Of a stretch of DNA of 64,000 bases, positions 33,025 to 41,774 are shown piece by piece. Made by a program: the position numbers and the translations under genes. The notes below the pieces were generated by a model. That model made no database searches. It worked only from the letters and a program-made list of their open reading frames with translations, and was not told where the DNA came from. Where the stretch lies: NCBI GenBank assembly GCA_963757805.1, contig CAVWSM010000023.1, positions 124,001 to 188,000 on the forward strand, written 5' to 3'. The stretch is from CAVWSM01 sp963757805. Lineage in GTDB: Bacteria > Actinomycetota > Actinomycetes > Jiangellales > Jiangellaceae. The stretch's first letter is position 1. Each line of letters starts with the position of its first letter.

Positions 33025-34212
33025 ATGAAGGCGGCAACGGTGACGCTGGGCGTGCTGGTGGTGGTCGGCGCGCTCTGGTACGTCGTGGCCCGCCTCAGCC
33101 GCGCCCGCCGAGACCTCGGGACCGCGGCCGACGTCGCCACCTACCGGACCCTGCACACCGTGTCGCTGGCTGCCCCGCCGCTGCGGGGTGGCCTCACGCA
33201 GGCGGCAGCCGGCAAGGCAGCGCGACACCTGCGCGCCCTGCTCGCCTGCGACGCGGTCGCACTCACGAGCGAGACTGTGCTCCTTGCCTGGGACGGCTCC
33301 GGGGAGACCTCTCACGCTCCGTCCGCAGTGCTGCATGCAGCCCGGACGATCGCGGAGGGTCGCACCCGGGTGCTGACGGCCGAGCAGGTCGCGTGCGAGG
33401 ACCTCATTTGTGCCGTTCGCAACGCCGTCGCTGCTCCGCTGGCCACCGACGGGCGCGTCGTCGGCTCACTGGTCGCCTACTCCGAGCATGGCCCGAGCGC
33501 GGGCATGGTGCGTGCGGTCGAAGAGGTCGCCGGGTTCGTGTCCGGCCAGCTCGAGCTGGCCATGCTCGACTGGTCCCGCGCCCAGGTGGCGGAGGCGGAG
33601 GTCCGCGCGCTTCGCGCCCAGATCTCACCGCATTTCGTCTACAACTCGCTGACCGCGATCGCGTCGTTCGTCCGTACGGATCCAGAACGCGCCCGCGACC
33701 TGCTCACCGAGTTCGCGGACTTCACCCGCTACTCGTTCCGCCGGCACGGCGAGTTCACGACCCTCGCCGAGGAGCTGCGGTCCATCGAGCGCTACCTGCT
33801 GCTCGAGAGGGCACGGTTCGGCGACCGGCTGCAGGTCACGCTGCGCATTGCGCCTGAGGTGCTGCCCGTTGCCGTTCCCTTCCTCTGCCTGCAACCGCTC
33901 GTAGAGAATGCGATCCGTCATGGTCTGCAAGGCCGACCTGGTCCGGGGCACATCACGATCGTGGCCCAGGACTCCGGCAACGAGTGCTTCATCAGCGTCG
34001 ACGACGACGGCGTCGGCATGGATCCGGAGCGGCTGCGGCGCACACTCGCCGGCGAACCGACCGGAGACGGGGTGGGGCTGGGCAATGTCGACGAGCGGTT
34101 GCGTGCCGTCTTCGGGGATGACTATGGGCTTGTCGTGGAGACCGCGCTCGGCGCGGGCACCAAGGTGAACGTCCGCGTCCCGAAGTACCGCCAGGGGGTC
34201 CGCGCGTCATGA
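33025..34212 (+). CDS. LytS-like sensor histidine kinase
   Basis: 395 residues: one N-terminal membrane helix (about residues 5-22), a GAF-like domain (about 45-180), a short coiled coil, then the His_kinase domain with RAQISPHFVYNSLTAI (phosphorylated His203) and a HATPase domain with N-box PLVENAIRHGL and G-boxes DDDGVGM and GVGLGN. This is the LytS/BtsS/YpdA class that pairs with LytTR regulators. Only one transmembrane helix is seen, so the signal is probably sensed by the cytosolic GAF-like domain. ATG 33025 follows TACGGT (33011-33016) by 8 nt: leaderless. It overlaps the regulator gene by 4 bp. Confidence 0.88.
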   Translation: MKAATVTLGVLVVVGALWYVVARLSRARRDLGTAADVATYRTLHTVSLAAPPLRGGLTQAAAGKAARHLRALLACDAVALTSETVLLAWDGSGETSHAPSAVLHAARTIAEGRTRVLTAEQVACEDLICAVRNAVAAPLATDGRVVGSLVAYSEHGPSAGMVRAVEEVAGFVSGQLELAMLDWSRAQVAEAEVRALRAQISPHFVYNSLTAIASFVRTDPERARDLLTEFADFTRYSFRRHGEFTTLAEELRSIERYLLLERARFGDRLQVTLRIAPEVLPVAVPFLCLQPLVENAIRHGLQGRPGPGHITIVAQDSGNECFISVDDDGVGMDPERLRRTLAGEPTGDGVGLGNVDERLRAVFGDDYGLVVETALGAGTKVNVRVPKYRQGVRAS

Positions 34213-34964
34213 CCGCCTTACGTGTGCTCGCCGTCGACGACGAACTGCCCGCCCTCAATGAGCTCGCCTTTCTGCTGCGCGCCGACCCACGCGTGCAGTC
34301 CGTACGCACCGCGGTCGATGGGCCGACGGCACTCCGCGAGCTGCGTGACGAAGCAGTCGACGCCGTCTTCGTCGACATCCACATGCCGGGCCTCACAGGC
34401 CTCGAGCTCGCTGAGCTTCTCGGCCGGTTTCGCGCGCAACCCGCCGTGGTTTTCGTGACCGCGCATGACGAGCACGCGGTCGAGGCGTTCGACCTGCACG
34501 CGGTCGACTACGTGCTCAAGCCCGTGCGTGCCGAGAGGCTCAGCGAGGCTGTCAGACGAGTGGTTGCCGCGCTGCACCGGCCGTCCGTTGCCACGCGAGG
34601 CGACGCCAAGCAGGACGACACGATCCCCGTCGAGCTCGGCGGCGTGACGCGCTTCGTATCCCGGCGCGACGTGCGGTTCGTCGAGGCGCAAGGAGACTAC
34701 GCGCGCCTGCACACCGCCGACGGCAGCCACCTCGTACGCATCCCGCTCACGACTCTCGAAGACCAGTGGGCCGATGCCGGGTTCGTTCGCATTCATCGCA
34801 GCCATCTGGTCTCACTGGCCCACGTCGACGAGATCCGCATGGACGGCGGGCGCTGCACCGTACGGATCGGTGACGAGTTCTTGCCGGTCAGCCGGCGGCA
34901 CACCCGCGAGCTGCGCGACCTGCTCGTCCGGCAGGTCCGGCCGGGCAGACCGGACCGGCGATGA
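34209..34964 (+). CDS. LytTR-family response regulator
   Basis: 251 residues. Receiver domain (about 4-120) with acidic pair DDE, phosphorylated Asp56 in VFVDIHMPG and conserved Lys in DYVLKPV. A linker is followed by the LytTR DNA-binding domain (about 138-245) with VRFVEAQGDYARLHT and FVRIHRSHLVSLAHV. Partner of the LytS-like kinase (4-bp overlap). LytTR sites matching the published consensus lie upstream of the DUF485-symporter genes at 36899-36971, which makes those genes the likely target. Overlaps the next gene by 4 bp. Confidence 0.92.
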   Translation: MTALRVLAVDDELPALNELAFLLRADPRVQSVRTAVDGPTALRELRDEAVDAVFVDIHMPGLTGLELAELLGRFRAQPAVVFVTAHDEHAVEAFDLHAVDYVLKPVRAERLSEAVRRVVAALHRPSVATRGDAKQDDTIPVELGGVTRFVSRRDVRFVEAQGDYARLHTADGSHLVRIPLTTLEDQWADAGFVRIHRSHLVSLAHVDEIRMDGGRCTVRIGDEFLPVSRRHTRELRDLLVRQVRPGRPDRR

Positions 34965-35356
34965 CCGACACTCCTCAGCGCGTTCCTCAACGTGTCACCG
35001 TCTCCAGCCCACGAATGATGGCTGCGCGCGTTGCCCGGCACCCGGTGACGCGAGAGATCGACGAGCTGACCGGGCTCGGCGAGGTTTACATGCGCTCGCT
35101 GATGCGAGCCCAGGGACGGCTCGCCTTCGTGACAGCAGCAGCTGTGGTGCTCGGTCTCGGCGCGCTGCCGATCCTCTTCGCAGTCGTGCCTGCAGTGCGC
35201 GAGGCAAGCATCGCCGGCATCCCCATCGTCTGGTTGATCCTGGGAGTCGGCGTCTACCCGTGGCTGCTGGTCGTCGGTGCCGTGTTCGTGCGACAGGCAG
35301 AGCGCAACGAGCGTCGCTTCACCGACCTCGTCGCGCCCCAGGAACCACCCGAGTGA
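34961..35356 (+). CDS. Small two-helix membrane protein, symporter partner
   Basis: 131 residues with two hydrophobic helices (about 50-72 and 84-106) and charged ends. It sits exactly where DUF485 proteins sit beside sodium:solute symporters, overlapping both the regulator gene and the symporter gene by 4 bp. Sequence similarity to the DUF485 protein at 37073 is low, so I call it a partner by position and topology only. The N-terminal segment MMAARVARHPVTREIDELTGLGEVY is shortened in comparison with it. Confidence 0.6.
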   Translation: MTDTPQRVPQRVTVSSPRMMAARVARHPVTREIDELTGLGEVYMRSLMRAQGRLAFVTAAAVVLGLGALPILFAVVPAVREASIAGIPIVWLILGVGVYPWLLVVGAVFVRQAERNERRFTDLVAPQEPPE

Positions 35357-36873
35357 GCCACCTCCTGGCCTGGACGGCCGTTACGTTCACCGTCGTCGCC
35401 ACGATCGGCGTCGGCGCATTCGGGCTTCGTCTGTCGCGCACCACCAGCGACTTCTACGTCGCATCACGCACGGTGACACCGCGGTGGAACGCCGCGGCGA
35501 TCGGCGGTGAATACCTTTCGGCCGCCTCGTTCCTCGGCGTCGCCGGCCTCATCCTGGTGGCCGGCGCCGACATGCTGTGGTTCCCGGTGGGCTACACGGT
35601 GGGCTACCTCCTGCTGCTCGTGTTCATCTCGGCGCCACTGCGCCGGTCGGGTGCCTACACGCTGCCCGACTTCGCCGAGGCACGGCTGGAGTCGGCGGCG
35701 GTACGGCGGGTAGCGAGCGTGCTCGTGGTGCTCATCGGCTGGCTCTACGTGATGCCGCAGCTGCAAACGGCTGGGCTGGTCGTGCGCACGCTCACCGGGG
35801 CACCCACGTGGGTCGGCGCTGCCCTGGTCGCACTCGTCGTGCTCGTCACCGTGCTGTCCGGTGGCATGCGCAGCATCACCTTCGTGCAGGCTTTCCAGTA
35901 CTGGCTGAAGGTCACCGCCCTGGCGATCCCCGTCGTGTTCCTGCTGCGCGCTTGGCAGGCCGACGGCACACCATCACCAGCCGCTATCGCACCGGACTCG
36001 TGGCGCTTGCCGATGACCGGCGACGAGCCGCACCAGCTCTACACGACGTACTCGCTGATCCTCGCGCTCTTCCTTGGCACCATGGGCCTGCCACACGTCC
36101 TGGTCCGCTTCTACACCAACCCTGATGGCCGCGCGGCCCGCCGCACCACCGTCGGTGTGCTGGCGCTCGTCGGCGGGTTCTACCTGCTGCCGACGGCCTA
36201 CGGCGTGCTCGGGCGGCTGTATGCGCCAGATCTCGCCGAGTCTGGCGGGGCCGACACTGTCGCCCTCGTACTCCCGGAGCGCATGGTCGGTGGCGTGACC
36301 GGCGATCTGCTCAGCGCGCTCGTGACCGCCGGCGCGTTCGCGGCCTTCCTGTCGACCTCGTCCGGGCTGACCGTTTCCGTCGCGGGGGTGCTCTCGCAGG
36401 ACCTGTTGGCCACGCGGATCCGCGATGGTGTGACGGCGTTCCGGCTGGGCACGTGCGTTGCCGTGGTCGTCCCGTTCCTCCTCGCGCTGATGGGGCAGCG
36501 GCTCGGCGTCGCCAACGTCGTCGGGCTGACCTTTGCCGTGGCTGCGTCGTCGTTCTGCCCGTTGCTGCTGCTCGGCATCTGGTGGCGGCGCCTCACGACC
36601 ACTGGGGCGATCGCCGGTCTCGTTGTAGGCGGCGGACTGTGCGCCACCGCCGTCCTGCTGACGATCAGTAACGGGCCGTACGACGGTTGGTTCGGCACCC
36701 TCCTCGGTCAACCGGCCGCCTGGAGCGTCCCGCTCGCCTTCACCACGATGGTCGTCGTCTCGCTGCTGACACCGGCACGGCAGCCGGTCAACGTGGCCCG
36801 GACGATGGTGCGGCTGCACACGCCGGAAGGGCTCGACGTGGTGCGCGACTCGTCCCATCCCTGGCACCGCTGA
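35353..36873 (+). CDS. Sodium:solute symporter (SSS family), ActP-like
   Basis: 506 residues, about 13 helices, LeuT-fold. Family landmarks: GGEYLSAASFLGVAGLI, then RSGAYTLPDFAEARL, GLPHVLVRFYTNPDGRAARR, FAAFLSTSSGLTVSVAGVLSQD and AVAASSFCPLLLLGIWWRRLT. These match the cation/acetate symporter branch (ActP/MctC), which imports acetate, pyruvate or propionate. GTG start overlaps the upstream small membrane gene (GTGA). Second symporter with the same features follows at 37450, so the two may differ in substrate or affinity. Confidence 0.88.
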   Translation: MSHLLAWTAVTFTVVATIGVGAFGLRLSRTTSDFYVASRTVTPRWNAAAIGGEYLSAASFLGVAGLILVAGADMLWFPVGYTVGYLLLLVFISAPLRRSGAYTLPDFAEARLESAAVRRVASVLVVLIGWLYVMPQLQTAGLVVRTLTGAPTWVGAALVALVVLVTVLSGGMRSITFVQAFQYWLKVTALAIPVVFLLRAWQADGTPSPAAIAPDSWRLPMTGDEPHQLYTTYSLILALFLGTMGLPHVLVRFYTNPDGRAARRTTVGVLALVGGFYLLPTAYGVLGRLYAPDLAESGGADTVALVLPERMVGGVTGDLLSALVTAGAFAAFLSTSSGLTVSVAGVLSQDLLATRIRDGVTAFRLGTCVAVVVPFLLALMGQRLGVANVVGLTFAVAASSFCPLLLLGIWWRRLTTTGAIAGLVVGGGLCATAVLLTISNGPYDGWFGTLLGQPAAWSVPLAFTTMVVVSLLTPARQPVNVARTMVRLHTPEGLDVVRDSSHPWHR

Positions 36874-36897
36874 CGCGCTGGAGCATTCGAACGGAGC

Positions 36898-36974
36898 GAC
36901 CGCTCGTCGCGGCACACCGACCGTTCGTCGCAGCACCACGCACCGCAGACCGAGGCTCAGGGACCGCTCGTCGC
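36898..36974 (+). promoter_or_regulatory. Triple direct repeat, LytTR-type binding sites
   Basis: GACCGYTCGTCGC occurs at 36898-36910, 36919-36931 and 36962-36974. The middle copy contains ACCGTTCGT (36920-36928), a full match to the LytTR consensus [TA][AC][CA]GTTN[AG][TG]; the others have GCT for GTT. The first two are 21 bp apart, the spacing of LytTR half-site pairs; the third is 43 bp further. A -10 box TAGCGT lies at 37017-37022 without a good -35, as expected for an activated promoter. Confidence 0.72.
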
Positions 36975-37072
36975 AAGAGCCGTACGCACACCTGCCAGGG
37001 CACCCAATCTCCCTCCTAGCGTTCGCGGGCAACACCGGCGTGACGCCGGACACAGCCGTCCTGGAGGTCCCC

Positions 37073-37453
37073 TTGAGCACGCTCGACGAAGATGCCGAAT
37101 TTGCGGCCGCTGGCCGCGGGGAGCGGTCTTCGGTGACACCCGATCGCGACGCCTACGTAGCCATGCAAGCGAGCCCTGAGTTCGCCGAGCTGCGTCGTCG
37201 ACTGCGCGGGTTCATCTTCCCCATGACCGTGGTCTTCATGGCCTGGTACTTCCTGTACGTCCTGCTGGCCGACTACGCACACGAGTTCATGGCGCAGAAG
37301 GTCATCGGCAACATCAACGTCGGCCTGCTGCTGGGGCTCGGCCAGTTCGTCTCGACGTTCCTCATCACCTGGGCGTACGTGCGCTTCACCAACCGCACGA
37401 CCGACCCCATCGCGGAGCGCCTGCGCGCCGAGCTGGAAGGAGCCGGCAAGTGA
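37073..37453 (+). CDS. DUF485 membrane protein (YjcH-like)
   Basis: 126 residues. After a charged N-terminus come SPEFAELRRRLRGFIFPMTVVFMAWYFLYVLLADYA and FLITWAYVRFTNRTTDPIAERLRAE, shortened here to their key parts: two membrane helices and the DUF485 signature (F-P-M-T-x-x-F-x-x-W-Y). DUF485 proteins (E. coli YjcH) are encoded next to acetate symporter ActP; their role is unproven. TTG 37073 is preferred because GGAGGT precedes it; GTG 37040 lies further up in frame. Overlaps actP by 4 bp. Confidence 0.85.
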   Translation: MSTLDEDAEFAAAGRGERSSVTPDRDAYVAMQASPEFAELRRRLRGFIFPMTVVFMAWYFLYVLLADYAHEFMAQKVIGNINVGLLLGLGQFVSTFLITWAYVRFTNRTTDPIAERLRAELEGAGK

Positions 37454-39081
37454 ACGCCACGCAGGTCCTCGCCCAGGAGGAGATCGGCAGCCCGGCAGTC
37501 AACCTGGGCATCTTCGCCCTGTTCGTGGCGGCCACGCTGCTCATCGTCTTCCGAGCGTCACGCAACAACCGCAGTGCCGCCGACTACTACGCGGCGGGCC
37601 ACGCGTTCACTGGTCCGCAGAACGGCGTCGCCATCTCCGGCGACTACCTCTCGGCGGCGTCGTTCCTCGGCATCGCGGGAGCGATCGCCATCAACGGCTA
37701 CGACGGCTTCCTCTACTCGATCGGATTCCTCGTCGCGTGGCTCGTCGCGCTGCTGCTGGTCGCCGAGATGCTGCGTAACACCGGACGCTTCACGATGGCC
37801 GACGTCCTGTCGTTCCGCATGCGGCAGCGGCCCGTACGCACGGCAGCAGCCATCTCGACGCTCACCGTTTCGTTCTTCTATTTGCTGGCGCAGATGGCGG
37901 GCGCCGGCGGCCTGGTGGCGTTGCTCATGGGTGTCGAGGGGCGCGGCGGGCAGAGCATCGTCATCGCCATCGTCGGTGCGTTGATGATCGTGTACGTCCT
38001 CGTCGGCGGCATGAAGGGCACCACCTGGGTGCAGATCGTCAAGGCTGTCCTGCTCATCTCTGGTGCGGCGGCCATGACGTTCTGGGTGCTGGGCAAGTAC
38101 GGCTTCAACCTGTCGGAGCTGCTCGGCGACGCGGCCGCGGCCGGCTCGTCCCTGGAGCCGGGAGCACAGTACGGCGGGTCCGAGACATCCAAGCTCGACT
38201 TCATCTCGCTCGCCCTCGCTCTGGTCCTCGGCACCGCCGGCCTGCCGCACGTGCTGATGCGCTTCTACACCGTGCCGACAGCCAAGGAGGCGCGCCGTTC
38301 CGTCGTCTGGGCGATCAGCCTGATCGGGCTCTTCTACCTGTTCACGCTGGTGCTGGGCTACGGCGCTGCGGCGCTCGTCGGCAAGGAGACCATCGCGGCC
38401 GCACCCGGCAGGGCCAACTCGGCCGCCCCGCTGCTGGCTTTCGAGCTCGGCGGCACGCTGCTCCTCGGGGTGATAGCGGCGGTCGCCTTCGCGACAATCC
38501 TTGCCGTGGTCGCTGGGCTGACGATCACCGCGTCGGCATCCTTTGCACACGACGTCTACGCGCAGGTCATCAAGCGCGGCAAGGTGTCGTCGGGTGAAGA
38601 GGTCAAGGTCGCTCGTCTCACCGCGATCGTCATCGGGATCGTGGCGATCCTCGGCGGCATCGTGGCCAACGGACAGAACATCGCGTTCCTCGTCGCCCTC
38701 GCCTTCGCCGTCGCGGCAAGTGCGAACCTGCCGACGATCCTCTACTCGCTGTTCTGGAAGCGGTTCAACACCCGCGGCGCGCTGTGGAGCCTGTACGGCG
38801 GTCTCATCTCCTGCGTGACGCTGATCGTGTTCTCGCCCGTGGTGTCGGGCAAGCCGGCAGACGCCGTGACCGGGAAGAGCCCGTCGATGATCACCGACCC
38901 GTCGATCGACTTCCACTGGTTCCCGCTGGACAATCCCGGGCTGGTCTCGATCCCGCTGGCCTTCTTCCTGGGCTGGCTGGGCACGGTGACCGCCAGGGAG
39001 CCGGCCGACGCGGACAAGTACGCCGAGATGGAGGTGCGTGCGCTGACCGGGGCAGGCTCGGCCAAGGCAGTCGTGCACTGA
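37450..39081 (+). CDS. actP: Cation/acetate symporter
   Basis: 543 residues, SSS family. Features: ISGDYLSAASFLGIAGAIAINGYDG, GRFTMADVLSFRMRQRPVR, GLPHVLMRFYTVPTAKEARRS, ITASASFAHDVYAQVIKRGKVS and FAVAASANLPTILYSLFWKRFNTRG (each cut to its signature core). These are typical of ActP/MctC, which bring acetate and related monocarboxylates in with Na+ or H+. DUF485-actP-acs order, as in enterobacteria acs-yjcH-actP, supports acetate as substrate. GTG start overlaps DUF485 stop. Confidence 0.93.
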   Translation: MNATQVLAQEEIGSPAVNLGIFALFVAATLLIVFRASRNNRSAADYYAAGHAFTGPQNGVAISGDYLSAASFLGIAGAIAINGYDGFLYSIGFLVAWLVALLLVAEMLRNTGRFTMADVLSFRMRQRPVRTAAAISTLTVSFFYLLAQMAGAGGLVALLMGVEGRGGQSIVIAIVGALMIVYVLVGGMKGTTWVQIVKAVLLISGAAAMTFWVLGKYGFNLSELLGDAAAAGSSLEPGAQYGGSETSKLDFISLALALVLGTAGLPHVLMRFYTVPTAKEARRSVVWAISLIGLFYLFTLVLGYGAAALVGKETIAAAPGRANSAAPLLAFELGGTLLLGVIAAVAFATILAVVAGLTITASASFAHDVYAQVIKRGKVSSGEEVKVARLTAIVIGIVAILGGIVANGQNIAFLVALAFAVAASANLPTILYSLFWKRFNTRGALWSLYGGLISCVTLIVFSPVVSGKPADAVTGKSPSMITDPSIDFHWFPLDNPGLVSIPLAFFLGWLGTVTAREPADADKYAEMEVRALTGAGSAKAVVH

Positions 39082-39183
39082 GCAACCCCTCTTGATCCAG
39101 GCCCGCCTAGGCTGATGAGGTAAGCGTCCCCGTCATGTCATGGTGGGCCTGGCCCATTTCTTGCATACGAAGGTGAGACGAAG

Positions 39184-41160
39184 GTGTCGAACGAGATTCA
39201 CGAGCCCACGCTCTCCAACCTGCTGCACGAGAGCCGCCGGTTCAGCCCACCCAGCGAGCTCGCCGCTGCGGCCAACGCGCAGCCGGGCCTGTACGACGAG
39301 GCCGCTGCTGACCGGCTCGCCTTCTGGGACCGGCAGGCTCGTGACCTGCTCGCGTGGGAGAGGCCCTGGGAGGAGGTCCTCGACTGGTCCAACCCGCCGT
39401 TTCCCAAGTGGTACACCGGTGGCACGCTCAACGTCGCCTACAACTGCGTCGACCGGCACGTCGAGGCGGGCTACGGCGACCAGGTCGCCTATTACTGGGA
39501 GGGCGAGCCGGGCGACACCCGTACGCTCACCTATTCAGACCTCAAGCGCGAGGTGAGCAAGGCAGCCAACGCGCTGCTCGCGCTCGGCGTAGAGAAGGGC
39601 GACCGGGTCGCCATCTACATGCCGATGATCCCGGAGACCGCCATCGCAATGCTGGCCTGTGCACGCATCGGCGCGCCGCACTCTGTGGTGTTCGGCGGGT
39701 TCTCCGCTGACGCGCTCAAGGGCCGCATCCAGGACGCCGACGCGCGCGTCGTGATCACCTCTGACGGCGGCTACCGGCGTGGCGCGGCCAGCCCGCTCAA
39801 GCCGGCCGTTGACGAAGCGCTCACCGAGTGCCCCGATGTGCGCAGCGTGCTCGTCGTCCGCCGTACGGGGAAAGAAGTTCCGTGGACCGAGGGACGCGAC
39901 GTGTGGTGGCACGACCTCGTGGAGTCGCAGTCGGTAGAGCACACACCCGAGGCGCACGACTCGGAGCACCCGCTCTACATCCTCTACACGAGCGGCACAA
40001 CGGCGAAGCCCAAGGGCATCCTGCACACGACCGGCGGCTACCTCACCCAGGTTGCCTACACGCACCGCAACGTCTTCGACCTCAAGCCCGACTCCGACAT
40101 CTTCTGGTGCGCCGCCGACATCGGCTGGGTCACCGGGCACTCCTACATCGTCTATGGGCCGCTGGCCAACCGCGCCACGACCGTGATGTACGAAGGAACA
40201 CCGGACACGCCACACAAGGGCCGCTGGTGGGAGATCGTGCAGAAGTACGGCGTCACGATCCTCTACTGCGCGCCGACGGCGATCCGCACGTTCATGAAGT
40301 GGGGCAGCGACATTCCGGCCCAGTTCGACCTGTCGTCGCTGCGGCTGCTCGGATCCGTCGGCGAGCCGATCAACCCCGAGGCGTGGATGTGGTACCGGGA
40401 GAACATCGGGCGCTCCAGCTGCCCCATCGTCGACACGTGGTGGCAGACCGAGACCGGAGCCATCATGATCAGCCCGTTGCCGGGAGTCACCGAGACCAAG
40501 CCAGGCTCGGCGATGCGCGCGCTGCCCGGCGTCGGGGCAGATGTCGTCGACGACAACGGTGTGCCGGTGCCCAACGGTGGAGGCGGCTACCTCGTGCTGA
40601 CCGACCCGTGGCCGGCGATGCTGCGCACCATCTGGGGCGACGACCAGCGGTTCATCGACACCTATTGGTCGCGGTTCGCCAGCAAGGGCTACTACTTCGC
40701 GGGGGACGGCGCGAAGAAGGACGAGGATGGCGACCTCTGGCTGCTCGGCCGGGTCGATGACGTCATGAACGTGTCTGGCCACCGCATCTCGACCACTGAG
40801 GTCGAGTCGGCGCTCGTGTCGCACCCCAAGGTGGCTGAGGCCGCGGTCGTCGGCGCAACAGACCCGACCACGGGCCAGGCCATCGTCGCGTTCGCGATCC
40901 TGCGCGGCGACGCCGACCAAGGCGAGGACATCGTGGCGGAGCTGCGCAACCACGTGGCCAAGGAGATCGGCCCCATCGCCAAGCCGCGGCAGATCATGAT
41001 TGTGGCCGAGCTCCCCAAGACGCGGTCCGGCAAGATCATGCGCCGGCTGCTCCGCGATGTGGCCGAGAACCGTCAGCTAGGCGACGTCACGACACTGACC
41101 GATTCGTCCGTAATGGACCTAATCAAGACTGGCCTCGCGTCAGGCAAGGCCGAGGACTGA
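39184..41160 (+). CDS. acs: Acetyl-CoA synthetase (AMP-forming)
   Basis: 658 residues. Converts acetate, ATP and CoA to acetyl-CoA. The AMP-binding P-loop is YILYTSGTTAKPKG, adenylation motifs include VDTWWQTETGAIMI and YFAGDGAKKDEDGDLWLLGRVDDVMNVSGHR (key parts), and PKTRSGKIMRR carries Lys617, the lysine whose acetylation switches off Acs in other bacteria. Directly downstream of actP (102 bp gap with a TAGGCT -10 box at 39108-39113). GTG start after GAAGGTGAGACGAAG. Confidence 0.96.
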   Translation: MSNEIHEPTLSNLLHESRRFSPPSELAAAANAQPGLYDEAAADRLAFWDRQARDLLAWERPWEEVLDWSNPPFPKWYTGGTLNVAYNCVDRHVEAGYGDQVAYYWEGEPGDTRTLTYSDLKREVSKAANALLALGVEKGDRVAIYMPMIPETAIAMLACARIGAPHSVVFGGFSADALKGRIQDADARVVITSDGGYRRGAASPLKPAVDEALTECPDVRSVLVVRRTGKEVPWTEGRDVWWHDLVESQSVEHTPEAHDSEHPLYILYTSGTTAKPKGILHTTGGYLTQVAYTHRNVFDLKPDSDIFWCAADIGWVTGHSYIVYGPLANRATTVMYEGTPDTPHKGRWWEIVQKYGVTILYCAPTAIRTFMKWGSDIPAQFDLSSLRLLGSVGEPINPEAWMWYRENIGRSSCPIVDTWWQTETGAIMISPLPGVTETKPGSAMRALPGVGADVVDDNGVPVPNGGGGYLVLTDPWPAMLRTIWGDDQRFIDTYWSRFASKGYYFAGDGAKKDEDGDLWLLGRVDDVMNVSGHRISTTEVESALVSHPKVAEAAVVGATDPTTGQAIVAFAILRGDADQGEDIVAELRNHVAKEIGPIAKPRQIMIVAELPKTRSGKIMRRLLRDVAENRQLGDVTTLTDSSVMDLIKTGLASGKAED

Positions 41161-41259
41161 CGCGCGGACACCCCGCATCTTGCGTTGGGTCCGGGAAAAC
41201 GTGCGCAATATGGGCTCGCTCATTCGGACGTTGCGCGCAGGCGGCGGGCCAGGTGCGAG
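41161..41259. other. Intergenic hairpin region between convergent acs and YidB-like genes
   Basis: TGCGCAA (41204-41210) and TTGCGC (41231-41236) can pair around a 20-nt loop. The right part contains TCGGACGTTGCGC (41224-41236), identical to 339-351 after sthA. Probably a bidirectional terminator. Confidence 0.4.
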
Positions 41260-41656
41260 CTACTTGCCAAGGAACTTGCCGATGATGTCCTGAAGTCCGC
41301 CCATGTCAGGGACCTTGCCCTCGGGGGTGACCTTGTCGACCAGTTGAGGGAGCGTGTCGGCCAGGTCGTCCTCAACGGCCTCCTTGGACACTCCGGTCTG
41401 CTGAGCGATCTTCTCGACCGTGTCGGTGCCGAGGGCCTGCTCCACCTCGGACCCGCTTAGCTTCTCGTTGTCCCCAGTTCCCGACCCAAGACTCGGCCTT
41501 CTGGCCCATCCCGGCGCCTTGGAACTTGCTCAGCAGCCCACCTAGGTCGAAGCCTTCGCCTTTGCCTCCGCCGAACATGCCGAGCAGGCTCTGCAGCACG
41601 TTGCCCTTTTCGCTGCTGCCGAGCAGTCCGCCAAGCATCTTCCCGATGTCGGTCAT
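41260..41656 (-). pseudogene. YidB-like (DUF937) protein, frameshifted
   Basis: The N-terminal half MTDIGKMLGGLLGSSEKGNV...GGGKGEGFDLGGLLSKF up to QKAESWVG and the C-terminal half TGDNEKLSGSEVEQALGTD...LPQLVDKVTPEGKVPD are adjacent parts of one YidB protein but lie in different frames. The span of 397 nt equals 132 codons plus one, so one base near 41478 (GGGAACT, perhaps GGGACT) appears inserted. Corrected length is 131 residues, normal for the family, whose function is poorly defined. GGAGG precedes the ATG. Either a sequence error or a recent null allele. Confidence 0.75.
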
Positions 41657-41774
41657 GGTGCGCACCTCCTGATCGGGCACCCGAAGCGGGACCCCGCCCC
41701 ATCTTGGACGCTAGACCCGCGCGTCCGGCCCCGCACCTCCAGCGCCACCCGCCTCCGGCCAATACCGTGGGCTC

